Assembly: GCA_013299105.1 (NCBI GenBank)
Contig: JAAFJY010000027.1
Location: forward strand, 49,795 to 113,794
Length of the DNA stretch: 64,000 bases
Direction: 5' to 3'
DNA from: Chitinophagales bacterium
GTDB taxonomy: Bacteria; Bacteroidota; Bacteroidia; Chitinophagales; Saprospiraceae
The position numbers and the translations under genes are program-made. Positions 51,397 through 59,950 of this stretch are shown in pieces (the first letter of the stretch is position 1; every line of letters begins with the position of its first letter). The notes under the pieces are model-generated. The model had not been told where the DNA came from. It did not search any database and saw only the letters and a program-made list of their open reading frames with translations.

Positions 51397-53559
51397 CTAC
51401 CGCCCTTTAATCACCTTCCCATTGATCAAGGCCAAAGCACCATCTGGCAACCTGACTTTGGCCAAAACCAAATACAAGCCAGCCGGAACCGAGCCCCCAC
51501 TGCTGCGACCGTCCCAACCTGCGCCAGGCACATTGGCGGCAAAATCTTTGCCCCGCCACAGGACGCGGCCCCACTGGTCGGTGACTTGCATTTCTACCAC
51601 TTGGGCTTGCTCCCCTTTTCGGCTCATGACATTGATGTGCAAATCATCGTGCATCAAACCTGGTACAAACCAATCGGGGTGCTGGCCCAGGTTGCGGGTA
51701 GAAGTGGTGCGGTACCGGACCTCCAGGCAATAAGTGGAATCGCAAATGCCAGGCCGAGGAATGGTACGGCAAATGAGGGTGTCTTGGCGGATCACCTGGT
51801 TTTGCCACACATAAATTTCTCCGGGTCGCAGGGTCACTTTTTCGCGTTTCGCGGCTTTGGCACCCCGGCCTGCCAGGATGGTGACGCCCGCACTCCAGGT
51901 GCAACCATTAAAATCTTCAATGGTGATGATGTACGGACCTGGTTTGGTCAACACCCGCCTGCGGCTCACGCTTTGGTCTTCCCAGTAGTAGCGGCGGGCC
52001 GACATCAGGCCTGCTGAAACGTCCCAAACCACGCTGTCGCCTGCGCACAACTCCACGAACTGCATGCTGCGTTCGCGGATGCCATTGAGGCCAATGGCGG
52101 GAAAACGGTGGGGTTTGAGTACCGTGATTTTTGCGGTATCGGGTGGGCAATTGCCCTCCTTGACGATGTACAAATAACTCGAAGCCGTATCCAAATCAGC
52201 CCGATAGACATTGCCGGGGCCTTGGAGTGGGGGCACCCAAGTACCACCTGGCTTGGCATTGGGGCCTAAAATGGGCATGAGTTGCAAACCCGCCCGCTCG
52301 CAGCCCTGGATGCTGGAGTCGTTGCCCGCAAAGGCACGGGTATAAGCCCTGACTTTTAAAAAAGCCATTGCGGGGTCGCTTTTGACCCCATTGCGGTAGG
52401 CATGACACAGCACCATTCGCTCGCCATCTTGTACATTGGTGGCAGTGATGCGGTAACGCACGGCTTTTAGCGCCGTCTCAAATACCTCAGGGCCTACACG
52501 GCCCGTGTTGAAGAGGATGAGTTTTCGTTTGTCGAAAATCCGGGCCTGGATGCCAGGGACCCGCAGGATTGATTCCAGTTGTTCTTCGCCAGGGTGCTTG
52601 ATGCCCGATTTGATCTCAATCACAATGGAGTCGATGCCACCAATGAAGGACCTCACGCTGGCATCTTGGTCGGCAATGGGCATGGAAGTGAGGCACAGGG
52701 TATCCATCTGGAAATGGTCCACATAGCGCCCGCTGCTGTTGTCGGCATCCAGGTCCAGGCGGACATTGAACTGGGTGCGGACATCGTCGTCACTGGCTAG
52801 GCCTAAAAGTGATCCATACACTTGTCGCAATTGGTTGCATACTAGGTTATAGCGCTTGTTTTCCAGATCGATTTCGACCATCGTATTATTAGGGATATTG
52901 GTAAGCGCTGGATTGGCAAATAAAGTGGCGTAAAGACGGCGTTTTTTGGTGTTGTAATCCCATTGGGTGGTCAGGCCAAATACCTTTTGACCAATGGGAA
53001 GACTCATCAGGGTGTCGATTTTTTGAGTTTTGAAGTCAACTTTTATAATCCACTGGCCTGGAGCTTGATCACCTACACTTTCTACTTGGGTAATCAATAC
53101 GTCCTCTTCTGGGATGTATTGCATATCTCCAGGGATAGCCCCCAAAAAAAACATGTAATCTTGTTCTTTGGTCTGTAAATTCAGACGGTGAATACCAAAA
53201 GCATAGCCAAAATAACAAGTATTTTTTGGAGTAATGGTCAATGATGTTGAAAAAATGGGGGTTAAAAATAAAGTATCAATGATCTTGTTACGTTTTATAT
53301 CAAAAGAAAAAATGCCATAGTTGGTGGTGTCCCTAGGCCATCTTGGAGGATAGCCAGTGTATCCCAACATCCGACCATCAGGGGAAATGGCTAACTCTGC
53401 GGGGGTATTAAACCCACTATTATTAGTAGTACCAAAGCGGTAATTGCAGTTTAGATCAGTAGTGCCAAATAACCCCTCAAGTGTATTGAAGTAAATTACT
53501 TGAGTTTTGCCTAGAAGGCTCAAAAATGCAAAAAACAAAAGCAGTACTACATTTTTCAT
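51397..53559 (-). CDS. Large exported protein with T9SS type B (CHU_C-like) C-terminus, tandem copy B
   Basis: The ATG at 53559 (MKNVVLLLFFAFLSLLGKTQ) matches the start of copy A, so the longer in-frame start at 53580 is rejected. The protein has 720 residues. Domain order is as in copy A: a propeller-like N-terminal third (AELAISPDGRMLGYTGYPPR, YIPEEDVLITQVESVGDQAP), Ig-like middle, CHU_C-type end (VDFKTQ in the N-half; VTDQWGRVLW and GWDGRSSGGSVPAGLYLVLA at the end). The N-terminal third differs from A at many residues while the rest is nearly identical. The stop is TAG where copy A has TAA. Probably the parent of copy A. Confidence 0.82.
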   Translation of the reverse strand: MKNVVLLLFFAFLSLLGKTQVIYFNTLEGLFGTTDLNCNYRFGTTNNSGFNTPAELAISPDGRMLGYTGYPPRWPRDTTNYGIFSFDIKRNKIIDTLFLTPIFSTSLTITPKNTCYFGYAFGIHRLNLQTKEQDYMFFLGAIPGDMQYIPEEDVLITQVESVGDQAPGQWIIKVDFKTQKIDTLMSLPIGQKVFGLTTQWDYNTKKRRLYATLFANPALTNIPNNTMVEIDLENKRYNLVCNQLRQVYGSLLGLASDDDVRTQFNVRLDLDADNSSGRYVDHFQMDTLCLTSMPIADQDASVRSFIGGIDSIVIEIKSGIKHPGEEQLESILRVPGIQARIFDKRKLILFNTGRVGPEVFETALKAVRYRITATNVQDGERMVLCHAYRNGVKSDPAMAFLKVRAYTRAFAGNDSSIQGCERAGLQLMPILGPNAKPGGTWVPPLQGPGNVYRADLDTASSYLYIVKEGNCPPDTAKITVLKPHRFPAIGLNGIRERSMQFVELCAGDSVVWDVSAGLMSARRYYWEDQSVSRRRVLTKPGPYIITIEDFNGCTWSAGVTILAGRGAKAAKREKVTLRPGEIYVWQNQVIRQDTLICRTIPRPGICDSTYCLEVRYRTTSTRNLGQHPDWFVPGLMHDDLHINVMSRKGEQAQVVEMQVTDQWGRVLWRGKDFAANVPGAGWDGRSSGGSVPAGLYLVLAKVRLPDGALALINGKVIKGR

Positions 53560-53576
53560 AGGATTATGTTTAAAAG

Positions 53577-53615
53577 CCACTATCTGCCGAGGGCAAAAGA
53601 CCTGGCAGATAGTGG
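53577..53615 (-). terminator. Hairpin between the cohesin gene and copy B
   Basis: CCACTATCTGCC pairs perfectly with GGCAGATAGTGG (12 bp) around a 15-base loop. On the minus strand it lies 20-60 bp after the cohesin gene stop and 17 bp before the copy B start. A CTTTTAAA follows. Confidence 0.6.
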
Positions 53616-53635
53616 TGGGTGAAAGAGTTGTGATT

Positions 53636-55362
53636 TTATTCTTTGATCAGCTTACCCGTTTCAATACGGTCGGGTAAATTGATTCTATACAATATGATCC
53701 CTTTGGGCAAGTTGTTGAGTTGATCGACTTGAAATTGGTTTTGGCCTTTAACCAATTCCAGTTTTTGCTCTTTCAACAAGCGCCCATCTTGTGAAAAGAA
53801 CTGTATGCTGGCCTGAACAGCTTCCCTGACTTCGATGTTGAGGTTGAGCTGCTTGTCAAATGGATTGGGGAAGATCGCCTGCTTCAGCTTCGTATCTCCT
53901 GGTTTTGGGAGGCTATTCAAATCCATCCCTCCCTCGGCCTCTTCAAATTCCAGGCCAATGTTTTCTTTTTTGTTACTTGCGTCGAAAGCAATGTTCTGCA
54001 AGCGATCGTAACTGAGTTGGACGGTTTTTGCCGATACTTTTGCATTGCTGTCCAATAGGCGCGCTTTGATTAAAAACAAAGGCTCGTTTGATTTGACTGA
54101 AATCCCACTCTTGTTGAGGCTATTGAACCAAAGTACATTGACCAAACCAGGGTGATTGGGGTCCAAGGCGTAACAATCTTTGTTGAATTCAGGTAAGCTC
54201 GCAGGCAGTAACTCCAACACCTCCATTTTGTCCGGGTCTAAGGACAAACCAAGTGAAAACAACATTTGACTTTCAAATTGCTTGCCATACACAGGGATAA
54301 GTACCGTATTGTCTTTTTGGTTTTGTGCTTTACCAAGTTTGAAGAACTTGTTAGCCAGTGGTGCTGACAATGGATTCGTAGCACAAGTAGTTCCAGAGCC
54401 ATCTACGTCCCCGTACTTTATGCCGAAAAAAGTATTGGTACCTGGTACTGAAACCTGCATGGTTGTGTTAAAGGGGGGCACAACGTTGCTAACACTGGCA
54501 GGTGTTGGTGCTGGAAGGCCATTATAATTATTAGCGGGAATACATACCCATTCTTGGGAGAGTTGATTACCATTCAAAATTACGCCTCTGATAACCTGCC
54601 CATCAAGTGTATTAACTGTTCCACTCAAATTTGCATCTGCAGCGATCATCTCCCACGGTTGTAGAAAATTACTCAGGTTAAGAACATATCTTTGAATTGG
54701 CGTGATATCTAACTCACTTAAACCACAGCCTGAAGTAGGATCATTCCGAAGAGCTATCCCTGTAAATGTTTGATTTGCTGGAAATACCAAGCTAAATGTC
54801 CCTTGAGTTGGCGTTAAAACACTTTGTGGCCCACTAAGACTGCCTGTTATGGTTACATTTACATTACTCATACCAAAACTACCCGGAATTTTAACTACAC
54901 TGCCACTTACCGTTGTACAGGCCAGTGTAAATTGTAGTGCTGTGCTGGTTATTTGGGAGGCTAAACAAGATCCAGAAGGTGATAAAAAATGCCCCCAAAT
55001 GATAATGAGACACTTGTGGCTTGACAAGGTGCCAAAGTGAAAGAAATTGTAGCCAAAGTTGTAGCTTGGGGTATTGCTCCTGCGCTAGTTCTGCGTAAGC
55101 GAAAAGTAGTCGCCGTGAATGTATTATTGGTTGCAAAACCATTAGCTACAGCAGTTACAACAGCAGGAGATGACACGCTGAAATTCAGGTCGAGGCTTGA
55201 AATATTTACCCCTCCACTCGGTGGTGTATAAATCACATTAAATGTTACTGTTCCACCAGAAACAGTCGGTGTCGAATATGTAATAGAGCCACATTGCGCA
55301 TTAGCTCCTGTTATTACAGCAACTAGCAGCAATAAACTTAGAATGGATTTGAAGAAATTCAT
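53636..55362 (-). pseudogene. Frameshifted secreted cohesin-dockerin-like protein with T9SS type A signal
   Basis: Two minus-strand frames make one gene. Frame 1 (from ATG 55362) has a signal (ILSLLLLVAVITGANAQ) and a cohesin-like beta domain (TVTFNVIYTPPSGGVNISSL, ATTLATISFTLAPCQA). It would stop at 54961. Frame 2 (readable from 55027) continues with CLASQITSTALQFTLACTTV. It has a dockerin-like segment (DITPIQRYVLNLSNFLQPWE, AADANLSGTVNTLDGQVIRG), a second beta domain and a type A sorting end (AIFPNPFDKQLNLNIEV, IETGKLIKE). One added T in the six-T run near 54990 would rejoin them. It is either decayed, switched by slippage, or a sequencing error. Confidence 0.8.
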
Positions 55363-55391
55363 AAATCGTTTTTTGGTTGTGAACAAAACAA

Positions 55392-55443
55392 CCTAGGCCT
55401 AGGAAGGGGCATTGGAAACATATATGGTACCTTTGTTTCCAAT
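55392..55443. promoter_or_regulatory. Perfect palindrome plus 10-bp inverted repeat upstream of the cohesin gene
   Basis: CCTAGGCCTAGG at 55392-55403 is a perfect 12-bp palindrome. ATTGGAAACA (55411-55420) and TGTTTCCAAT (55434-55443) are perfect 10-bp arms with a 13-base spacer. All lie 30-82 bp before the ATG at 55362. Confidence 0.55.
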
Positions 55444-55478
55444 ACCCCCGCAAGTTATGCCTGTTCAAATTTTCGCGC

Positions 55479-55518
55479 TTGGACAACATTTGACAACATT
55501 GGACAAGTTTGGACACGG
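55479..55518. promoter_or_regulatory. Four direct repeats of TTGGACA with exact 10-bp period
   Basis: Plus strand units: TTGGACAACA, TTTGACAACA, TTGGACAAGT, TTGGACACGG. The period of 10 bp puts every unit on the same face of the helix, as for a multimeric DNA-binding protein. They lie between the HTH gene (55552-55821) and the cohesin gene. Confidence 0.6.
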
Positions 55519-55551
55519 CAACTTGCTCCACTTGAAGCTGAAGTATCTTGG

Positions 55552-55821
55552 TCATGTCAATTGGAGAATAGGGTCTTCTTCCTTTGGTGATTCATCCAAA
55601 ATAACTGCTTCTTCGTAGTAGTCTTGCTCGCTAAGCTCTGAGTTTAGAACCAGATTGACCTGTTGCTGAAAAAAGGCTTTGACGGCTTCTGCATCTGCAT
55701 GAGTAACCAAGCCCGGAGGCAATGTGATGCCATACATCTCGAGCTTTCTGTTCAATGTTCGGGCGGAGCAACCTAATTGGGCTGCTAACTGCCCTCGTGT
55801 GTAAAAAGATTGGGAGCTCAT
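55552..55821 (-). CDS. Small helix-turn-helix protein
   Basis: The protein has 89 residues. The first 50 (SFYTRGQLAAQLGCSARTLN, RKLEMYGI, then LVTHADAEAVKAFF) read like an excisionase/MerR-type winged helix that binds DNA and is followed by a positional helix. The C-terminal 35 residues are acidic (SELSEQDYYEEAVILDESPK). It is upstream of and on the same strand as the frameshifted cohesin gene, with the phased repeats in between. It may be the regulator of that region; this is inference. Confidence 0.65.
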   Translation of the reverse strand: MSSQSFYTRGQLAAQLGCSARTLNRKLEMYGITLPPGLVTHADAEAVKAFFQQQVNLVLNSELSEQDYYEEAVILDESPKEEDPILQLT

Positions 55822-56087
55822 TTATAAACAGTGTTTGGTGACTTAATTAAATTGAACCTCAATGTTGACTTATTCAGGGAAAACAATTGATTGAAAAATT
55901 AGCTTGCTTTCAATTTAATGCGCTGAAAAACAAAACATTGAGATAATAGAAACTGATAAACCGTAGCAGTACAATGGGACTGATTTCATATCCTGGATAA
56001 AACAATGTGAACGCCGTATTAGAATTTTAGTTCGCCTCACTTGAAAACTTTAACATTCGGGTCTTGTACTTTAATTTACACCAAATC

Positions 56088-56121
56088 AAAAAAGCACCGC
56101 GCTGCAATAGCCACGGTGCTT
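56088..56121 (-). terminator. Minus-strand terminator downstream of the lipocalin-like gene
   Basis: AAGCACCG and CGGTGCTT pair. On the minus strand the stem is followed by TTTTTT. It is 350 bp past the stop at 56473, with a family C element in between, which may have been inserted between gene and terminator. The rest of 55822-56182 is AT-rich with no gene seen. Confidence 0.6.
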
Positions 56122-56182
56122 CGAACCCCAATAAAACAAATGAAAAACCTTGTTCTTGTAGTAAATTAAGCGGAATCGCTTA

Positions 56183-56467
56183 GTAACGGTTCAAAAATAA
56201 ACCTTACCAATTTTTTAATTGCCAGTTGTCAACATCGTGGTCAACGTCATGCTGGAAATCCGCAAGATAGAGTGTGGAGTGTGCAAGTGTGAGTTCGGGT
56301 GTGGGGGCTTCGAACATAAGTTTAGTCTCCAATTGAAAACGGGGTTTTTCACACTCACACCCAAACAAACACACCCAAACTCAATTTTATCCGTGTTCCA
56401 AAAATGGCCTCGCGCAGCGGGGCAACGCAGTTGCGATTTGGTAAGGTTTATTCGTGGCTTATCACTT
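56183..56467 (+). mobile_element. Repeat family C, copy 4, long form with terminal inverted repeats
   Basis: AATAAACCTTACCAATTTTT at the left and GATTTGGTAAGGTTTATT at the right are inverted. The body follows copy 3 closely (CAACATCGTGGTCAACGTCA, ATGCTGGAAATCCGCAAGAT, GTGTGAGTTCGGGTGTGGGG, CACACTCACACCCAAACAA). It ends 5 bp before the stop codon of the lipocalin-like gene. Confidence 0.82.
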
Positions 56468-56472
56468 AGTTT

Positions 56473-56886
56473 TTAATCCTTTCTGGCTTTGATGACCACG
56501 CGGTTCTGTTCAAAAATACCGCTTAGTTCGAGGTCGTCGCCGTCAAGGTCAAATTCCATTTTGTCGATGTCGCCATTGTCGGCCTCAAAGCGGATTTCAT
56601 CGTCCTCGGCGTCGATGGTGAATTCGCCTTCTGAAATGTCGGTGCTGCCGTCGATGTAGTTGATGGTCCATTCAAAGTCGCCGTTTTTTTCAAACTCGAA
56701 CTTGGAACTTTTCACCAGGCTGCCCATGATTTCCACGCCATCGGCTGTGAAAGAGCGGATTTTCCATTCGCCGCTGATGTCGCGCACCAGTTTGTCGTCT
56801 TTTTCACAGCTGCTCAGGGAGCTCAATAAGATTGCAAACAGGGCCAGGGTGCTGAGGGATTTTTTCAGGATGCTTAGAAATTGCAT
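56473..56886 (-). CDS. Lipocalin-like lipoprotein
   Basis: ATG 56886 gives 137 residues with a lipoprotein signal ending LLSSLSSCEKD. The mature part has GEWKIRSFTADGVEI at the start, which is the G-x-W strand of lipocalin-like families, then alternating strands with many acidic residues (DIDKMEFDLDGDDLELSG). It probably folds as a small beta-barrel on the outer membrane. It is related in pattern to the protein at 57406-57831. Function unknown. Confidence 0.75.
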   Translation of the reverse strand: MQFLSILKKSLSTLALFAILLSSLSSCEKDDKLVRDISGEWKIRSFTADGVEIMGSLVKSSKFEFEKNGDFEWTINYIDGSTDISEGEFTIDAEDDEIRFEADNGDIDKMEFDLDGDDLELSGIFEQNRVVIKARKD

Positions 56887-57005
56887 GATTAACAAGTTTT
56901 AGGGTGATTTGAGGTAGGACCAAGTGACCCTACCAGAGAATTTGGGTTAAGGGTGGTAAAAGAATAAGTTATAAAAATTGGCACCTCCGATTTTGGGTCG
57001 AGTGA

Positions 57006-57220
57006 GGTCAACATCATGCTGGAAATAAGTGAAAATCCGCAAGAATGGGTGTGGAGTGTGTAGGTGTGAGTTCGGTGTGTGGCTTCGAGCAGAATCTTTC
57101 GCCTCTGCTGTTTGGAAACGGTGTCCCGTCACACGCACACCCAAACAAACACACCCAAACCCAATTTCATCCGTGTTCCCAACCAGTACCGCGCAGCGGG
57201 GCAAAGGATTGGCCAATTCT
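57006..57220 (+). repeat. Repeat family C, copy 5
   Basis: GGTCAACATCATGCTGGAAA, then a 13-base insertion, CCGCAAGAATGGGTGTGG, AGGTGTGAGTTCGG, CACACGCACACCCAAACAAA, ATTTCATCCGTGTTCCCAAC, CGCGCAGCGGGG. The ends (ATAAAAATTGG / CCAATTCTTA) are weakly inverted. The right end abuts the stop of the 51-residue ORF at 57227. Confidence 0.75.
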
Positions 57221-57226
57221 TACAAG

Positions 57227-57382
57227 TTATTTTTTCAGTGGCCCTAAGGTGTTTTGTGAAGGGTGTTGCTTTGTATTTTGCTTGTACTCGTGCACCAGTT
57301 TTTGGGTTTTCAAGCTGGTGCTGAGGCCAAAACCGATGAGCAAAAGGCTTATCAGCATCAAAGCAATCAGGAGGATTTGCAT
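57227..57382 (-). CDS. 51-residue single-TM small membrane protein
   Basis: The minus-strand frame from ATG 57382 to TAA 57227 encodes MQILLIALMLISLLLIGFGL, then a charged helix (KTQKLVHEYKQN, PLKK at the end). One N-terminal hydrophobic segment is followed by a basic tail. It begins 23 bp after the stop of the upstream lipocalin-like gene and is probably in its transcript. It is below common length cut-offs for gene calling. Confidence 0.55.
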   Translation of the reverse strand: MQILLIALMLISLLLIGFGLSTSLKTQKLVHEYKQNTKQHPSQNTLGPLKK

Positions 57383-57405
57383 GGTGATTTGGGTTTGGGT
57401 CTAGC

Positions 57406-57831
57406 TTAATCTTTCTTCGCCACAATCTCGTAGCGTTCGTGGTCCAGGGTGCCTTTGAGGTTCATGGCTTGGTCTTTGACCTGCACTTCAAAACTCAGGC
57501 GATCACCTTTGGCACTTTGCAGGATCAATTGCGCTTTTTGCTCGTCGATTTCGTAAGTGCCTACATTGTTTTCGCGGGTGCCGTCCTGGTACACAATTTC
57601 CCAATGGAAACTGCCTTGTTTGGCGCTGATGAGGTTCAACTGGAGCGAAGAATTGGCAACCAAATTGCTTTTCAATTCCAGTCCATCAAGCTTAAAAGAT
57701 TGAATGGTCCAGTGGCCGAGCAGTTGCTCTTGCAAGCCGGAAGTTTGTGGCTCTGCACTGGTGAAGCTGTTCAATAAACCCCAAATCATCAAACATGCGG
57801 TGATGCCCAGGGTACGAATAATGGTTTTCAT
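57406..57831 (-). CDS. Lipocalin-like exported protein
   Basis: The protein has 141 residues with a Sec signal (LGITACLMIWGLLNSFTSAE). It has LLGHWTIQSFKLDGLELKSN, the same G-x-W-x-I-x-SF opening as the 56473 protein, and similar spacing after it (GSFHWEIVYQDGTRENNVGT, LKGTLDHERYEIVAKKD). The two appear to be paralogues; this one lacks a lipobox. The 57832-58150 gap upstream shows no clear gene; short ORFs there have no coding character. Confidence 0.75.
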   Translation of the reverse strand: MKTIIRTLGITACLMIWGLLNSFTSAEPQTSGLQEQLLGHWTIQSFKLDGLELKSNLVANSSLQLNLISAKQGSFHWEIVYQDGTRENNVGTYEIDEQKAQLILQSAKGDRLSFEVQVKDQAMNLKGTLDHERYEIVAKKD

Positions 57832-58150
57832 GATCTTTAGGTTTTAGGTGTTTTTGAAAACCGATGTACAAGTAAGAGCCAGTTTATTTTTTGGATTTCA
57901 GCGGCTTGTACTGCGTTGTCGGGATTTGCTGCATTGGACGCAAGAGGGTGGCAAAACGTTTCAGTGGGGCTGAACGAATCCGGTATTTGTGCAGATGAAG
58001 TCGCTTTTTTGTGGGATGAGTTGGGTGGTAGGGCGCTTGTGGTGGTAAGCTGCCGCGTCTTCATTTTTCAAGGCAACACAAGGCTTGGGCTGCGTCGTCA
58101 ATTTTTGTTGCTATTTCCAATTGGCCATCTCCCCAGCGAGCGCTACATCT

Positions 58151-59950
58151 TCAGTGCCTAATTTTACGCTGCAACCAAGTTCGTTCCTCTGCCGTCAATA
58201 GCGGCTCCAATTGCACCAACACTTGCTGGTGGTAATCCTCCAACCAAGCCTTTTCGGTACTATCCAGCAAGTCAAAATCGATCAACTGTAAATCAATGGG
58301 CATCAACGTCAGGGTTTCAAAACCCAGAAAATGACCGTGTTCGCTTTGGCTTTTTTCTATGCACAAAATCAGGTTTTCGATTCGAATGCCGTATTCACCT
58401 GTTTGGTAAAAGCCGGGCTCGTTTGAGCTCAAGGTATTGATTTTTAAAGCCTCCGAGCCTCGGCTGGTGCTCAAGGCGGAAGCAAAGCCCTGCGGTCCCT
58501 CGTGTACACTCAAGAAAAAACCCACTCCGTGGCCGGTGCCGTGCTGGTAGTTTAGTTGATGCTGCCAAAGGTGTTGACGGGCCAATACGTCGAGTTGGAT
58601 ACCTAAAGTTCCTGTTGGAAAATTGGCATTGGCCAAGCTGATGTGGCCTTTTAGCACGAGGGTGTAGTGCTTTTTTTGCTCGACCGTGGGTGGGCCTAAG
58701 GCAAGAACACGGGTTATGTCGGTAGTGCCATCAAGGTATTGGGCACCACAATCGACTAAAAGAATACCTTCGGATTTGATTTTAGCCGCAGTGCTTTTTT
58801 CGGGGCGGTAATGGATAATCGCACCATTGCCCTGGTAACCCACGATTGCCGGAAAACTCTCGCTCACATAATCAGTTTGTAAAGCGCGTTGGCGGCCAAT
58901 TTCAAGCGCCAAGTCATATTCGCTGGGTGTTTCACCTGCGGCCAGGGCATTTTCTAACCAACGAAAGGCCCGGATTAGGGCCACCCCGTCTTTTTTCATG
59001 GCCTGGCGCAGGTGATGTATTTCCGTGGGGTTTTTGACGGCCTTGAGGTTTTGAATCAGGTTCTCGCCTTCCTTTGCTCTTTCAGTTCCCAATTGCTCAT
59101 ATAGATCGATGCTGGTACTCGCGGGATCGATCAGCACTTTTTGGGCATTGGACAGGCTTTGCAGGTGGGCACGCAGCTCGGCGTAAGGCTTTAGTTTGAT
59201 GCCATCTTTGTAAAGGGCTTGCTGAAGCTCGTTGGGTACTTTGCGGGCGTCAATGAACAAGTATGCATCATCGAGTCCAATTAGTAAATACGCCATAAAA
59301 ACGGGCGTGAACTCCACATCTCGCCCACGCAGATTGAGTACCCAGGCCAGGTCTTCGAGGGTGCAGACCAAGTGCTGCTGGCAGTTTTTTTGCTGCATTT
59401 CGGCGCGTACCCGGGCCAGTTTTTCCGCCCTGCTTTGGCCGCCGAAGTACTCGTCATGCTCAAAAACCGAGGCTTCGGGCAATACTGGTCGATCAGCCCA
59501 AATGCCGCTGATCAAATCATAGCCAGGCATCAGCAACAGACCTTTGGCTTGCAGTTGTTTTTCCAGGTAACGCACTTGTTTTACGCTGAAAAGCTGTGCA
59601 TCGCAGGCTACCATACTGCCAGCGGGCAGGTTTTCGGCCAGCCACTGCACATGTTCTGGCGCGTGGGGCACCAATTGGCGGTGCAAAACGAAAGGGCCAG
59701 CGGCTAGTTCGGCTTCGGCTTGGATGAAATAACGGCCATCGGTCCACAAGCCTGCATGGTCAAGGGTGATGACCAAAATACCCGCCGAACCACTGAAGCC
59801 CGATAACCACTGGCGGGCTTTCCAATGTTCAGGTACATACTCGCTTTGGTGGGGGTCGTTGGATGGGACCAAATAAGCAGCAATGTTGTTTTCCTGCATG
59901 GCCTTGCGCAAAGCAGCCAAAGCACTCAAGCGGGTTGGTACGTTGATCAT
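58151..59950 (-). CDS. Aminopeptidase P family Xaa-Pro metallopeptidase
   Basis: ATG 59950 gives 599 residues, the length of the three-domain eukaryote-like aminopeptidase P. Two creatinase-like N-terminal domains (AYLVPSNDPHQSEYVPEHWK, GLWTDGRYFIQAEAEL) precede the pita-bread domain with metal ligands in ILLVDCGAQYLDGTTDITR (two Asp), GTGHGVGFFLSVHEGP (His) and SNEPGFYQTGEYGIRIEN (two Glu). It removes N-terminal residues before proline. There is no signal peptide, so it is cytoplasmic. It is divergent from rpoN. Confidence 0.93.
   Translation of the reverse strand: MINVPTRLSALAALRKAMQENNIAAYLVPSNDPHQSEYVPEHWKARQWLSGFSGSAGILVITLDHAGLWTDGRYFIQAEAELAAGPFVLHRQLVPHAPEHVQWLAENLPAGSMVACDAQLFSVKQVRYLEKQLQAKGLLLMPGYDLISGIWADRPVLPEASVFEHDEYFGGQSRAEKLARVRAEMQQKNCQQHLVCTLEDLAWVLNLRGRDVEFTPVFMAYLLIGLDDAYLFIDARKVPNELQQALYKDGIKLKPYAELRAHLQSLSNAQKVLIDPASTSIDLYEQLGTERAKEGENLIQNLKAVKNPTEIHHLRQAMKKDGVALIRAFRWLENALAAGETPSEYDLALEIGRQRALQTDYVSESFPAIVGYQGNGAIIHYRPEKSTAAKIKSEGILLVDCGAQYLDGTTDITRVLALGPPTVEQKKHYTLVLKGHISLANANFPTGTLGIQLDVLARQHLWQHQLNYQHGTGHGVGFFLSVHEGPQGFASALSTSRGSEALKINTLSSNEPGFYQTGEYGIRIENLILCIEKSQSEHGHFLGFETLTLMPIDLQLIDFDLLDSTEKAWLEDYHQQVLVQLEPLLTAEERTWLQRKIRH

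Noticed and set aside
53636..55362. Programmed ribosomal frameshift in the cohesin gene
   Set aside because: Six T alone is weak support, and no stimulatory structure or upstream Shine-Dalgarno-like element is evident; slippage, decay or sequencing error are simpler.
57129..57425. 98-residue minus-strand ORF over family C copy 5
   Set aside because: It overlaps the better-supported 51-residue frame and the repeat; its composition (Pro, His, Arg) is that of a shadow frame.
57837..58064. 75-residue minus-strand ORF upstream of the lipocalin-like gene
   Set aside because: Ser/Thr/Pro/Asn-rich sequence with no hydrophobic core or motif, and no conserved-looking start; likely chance.
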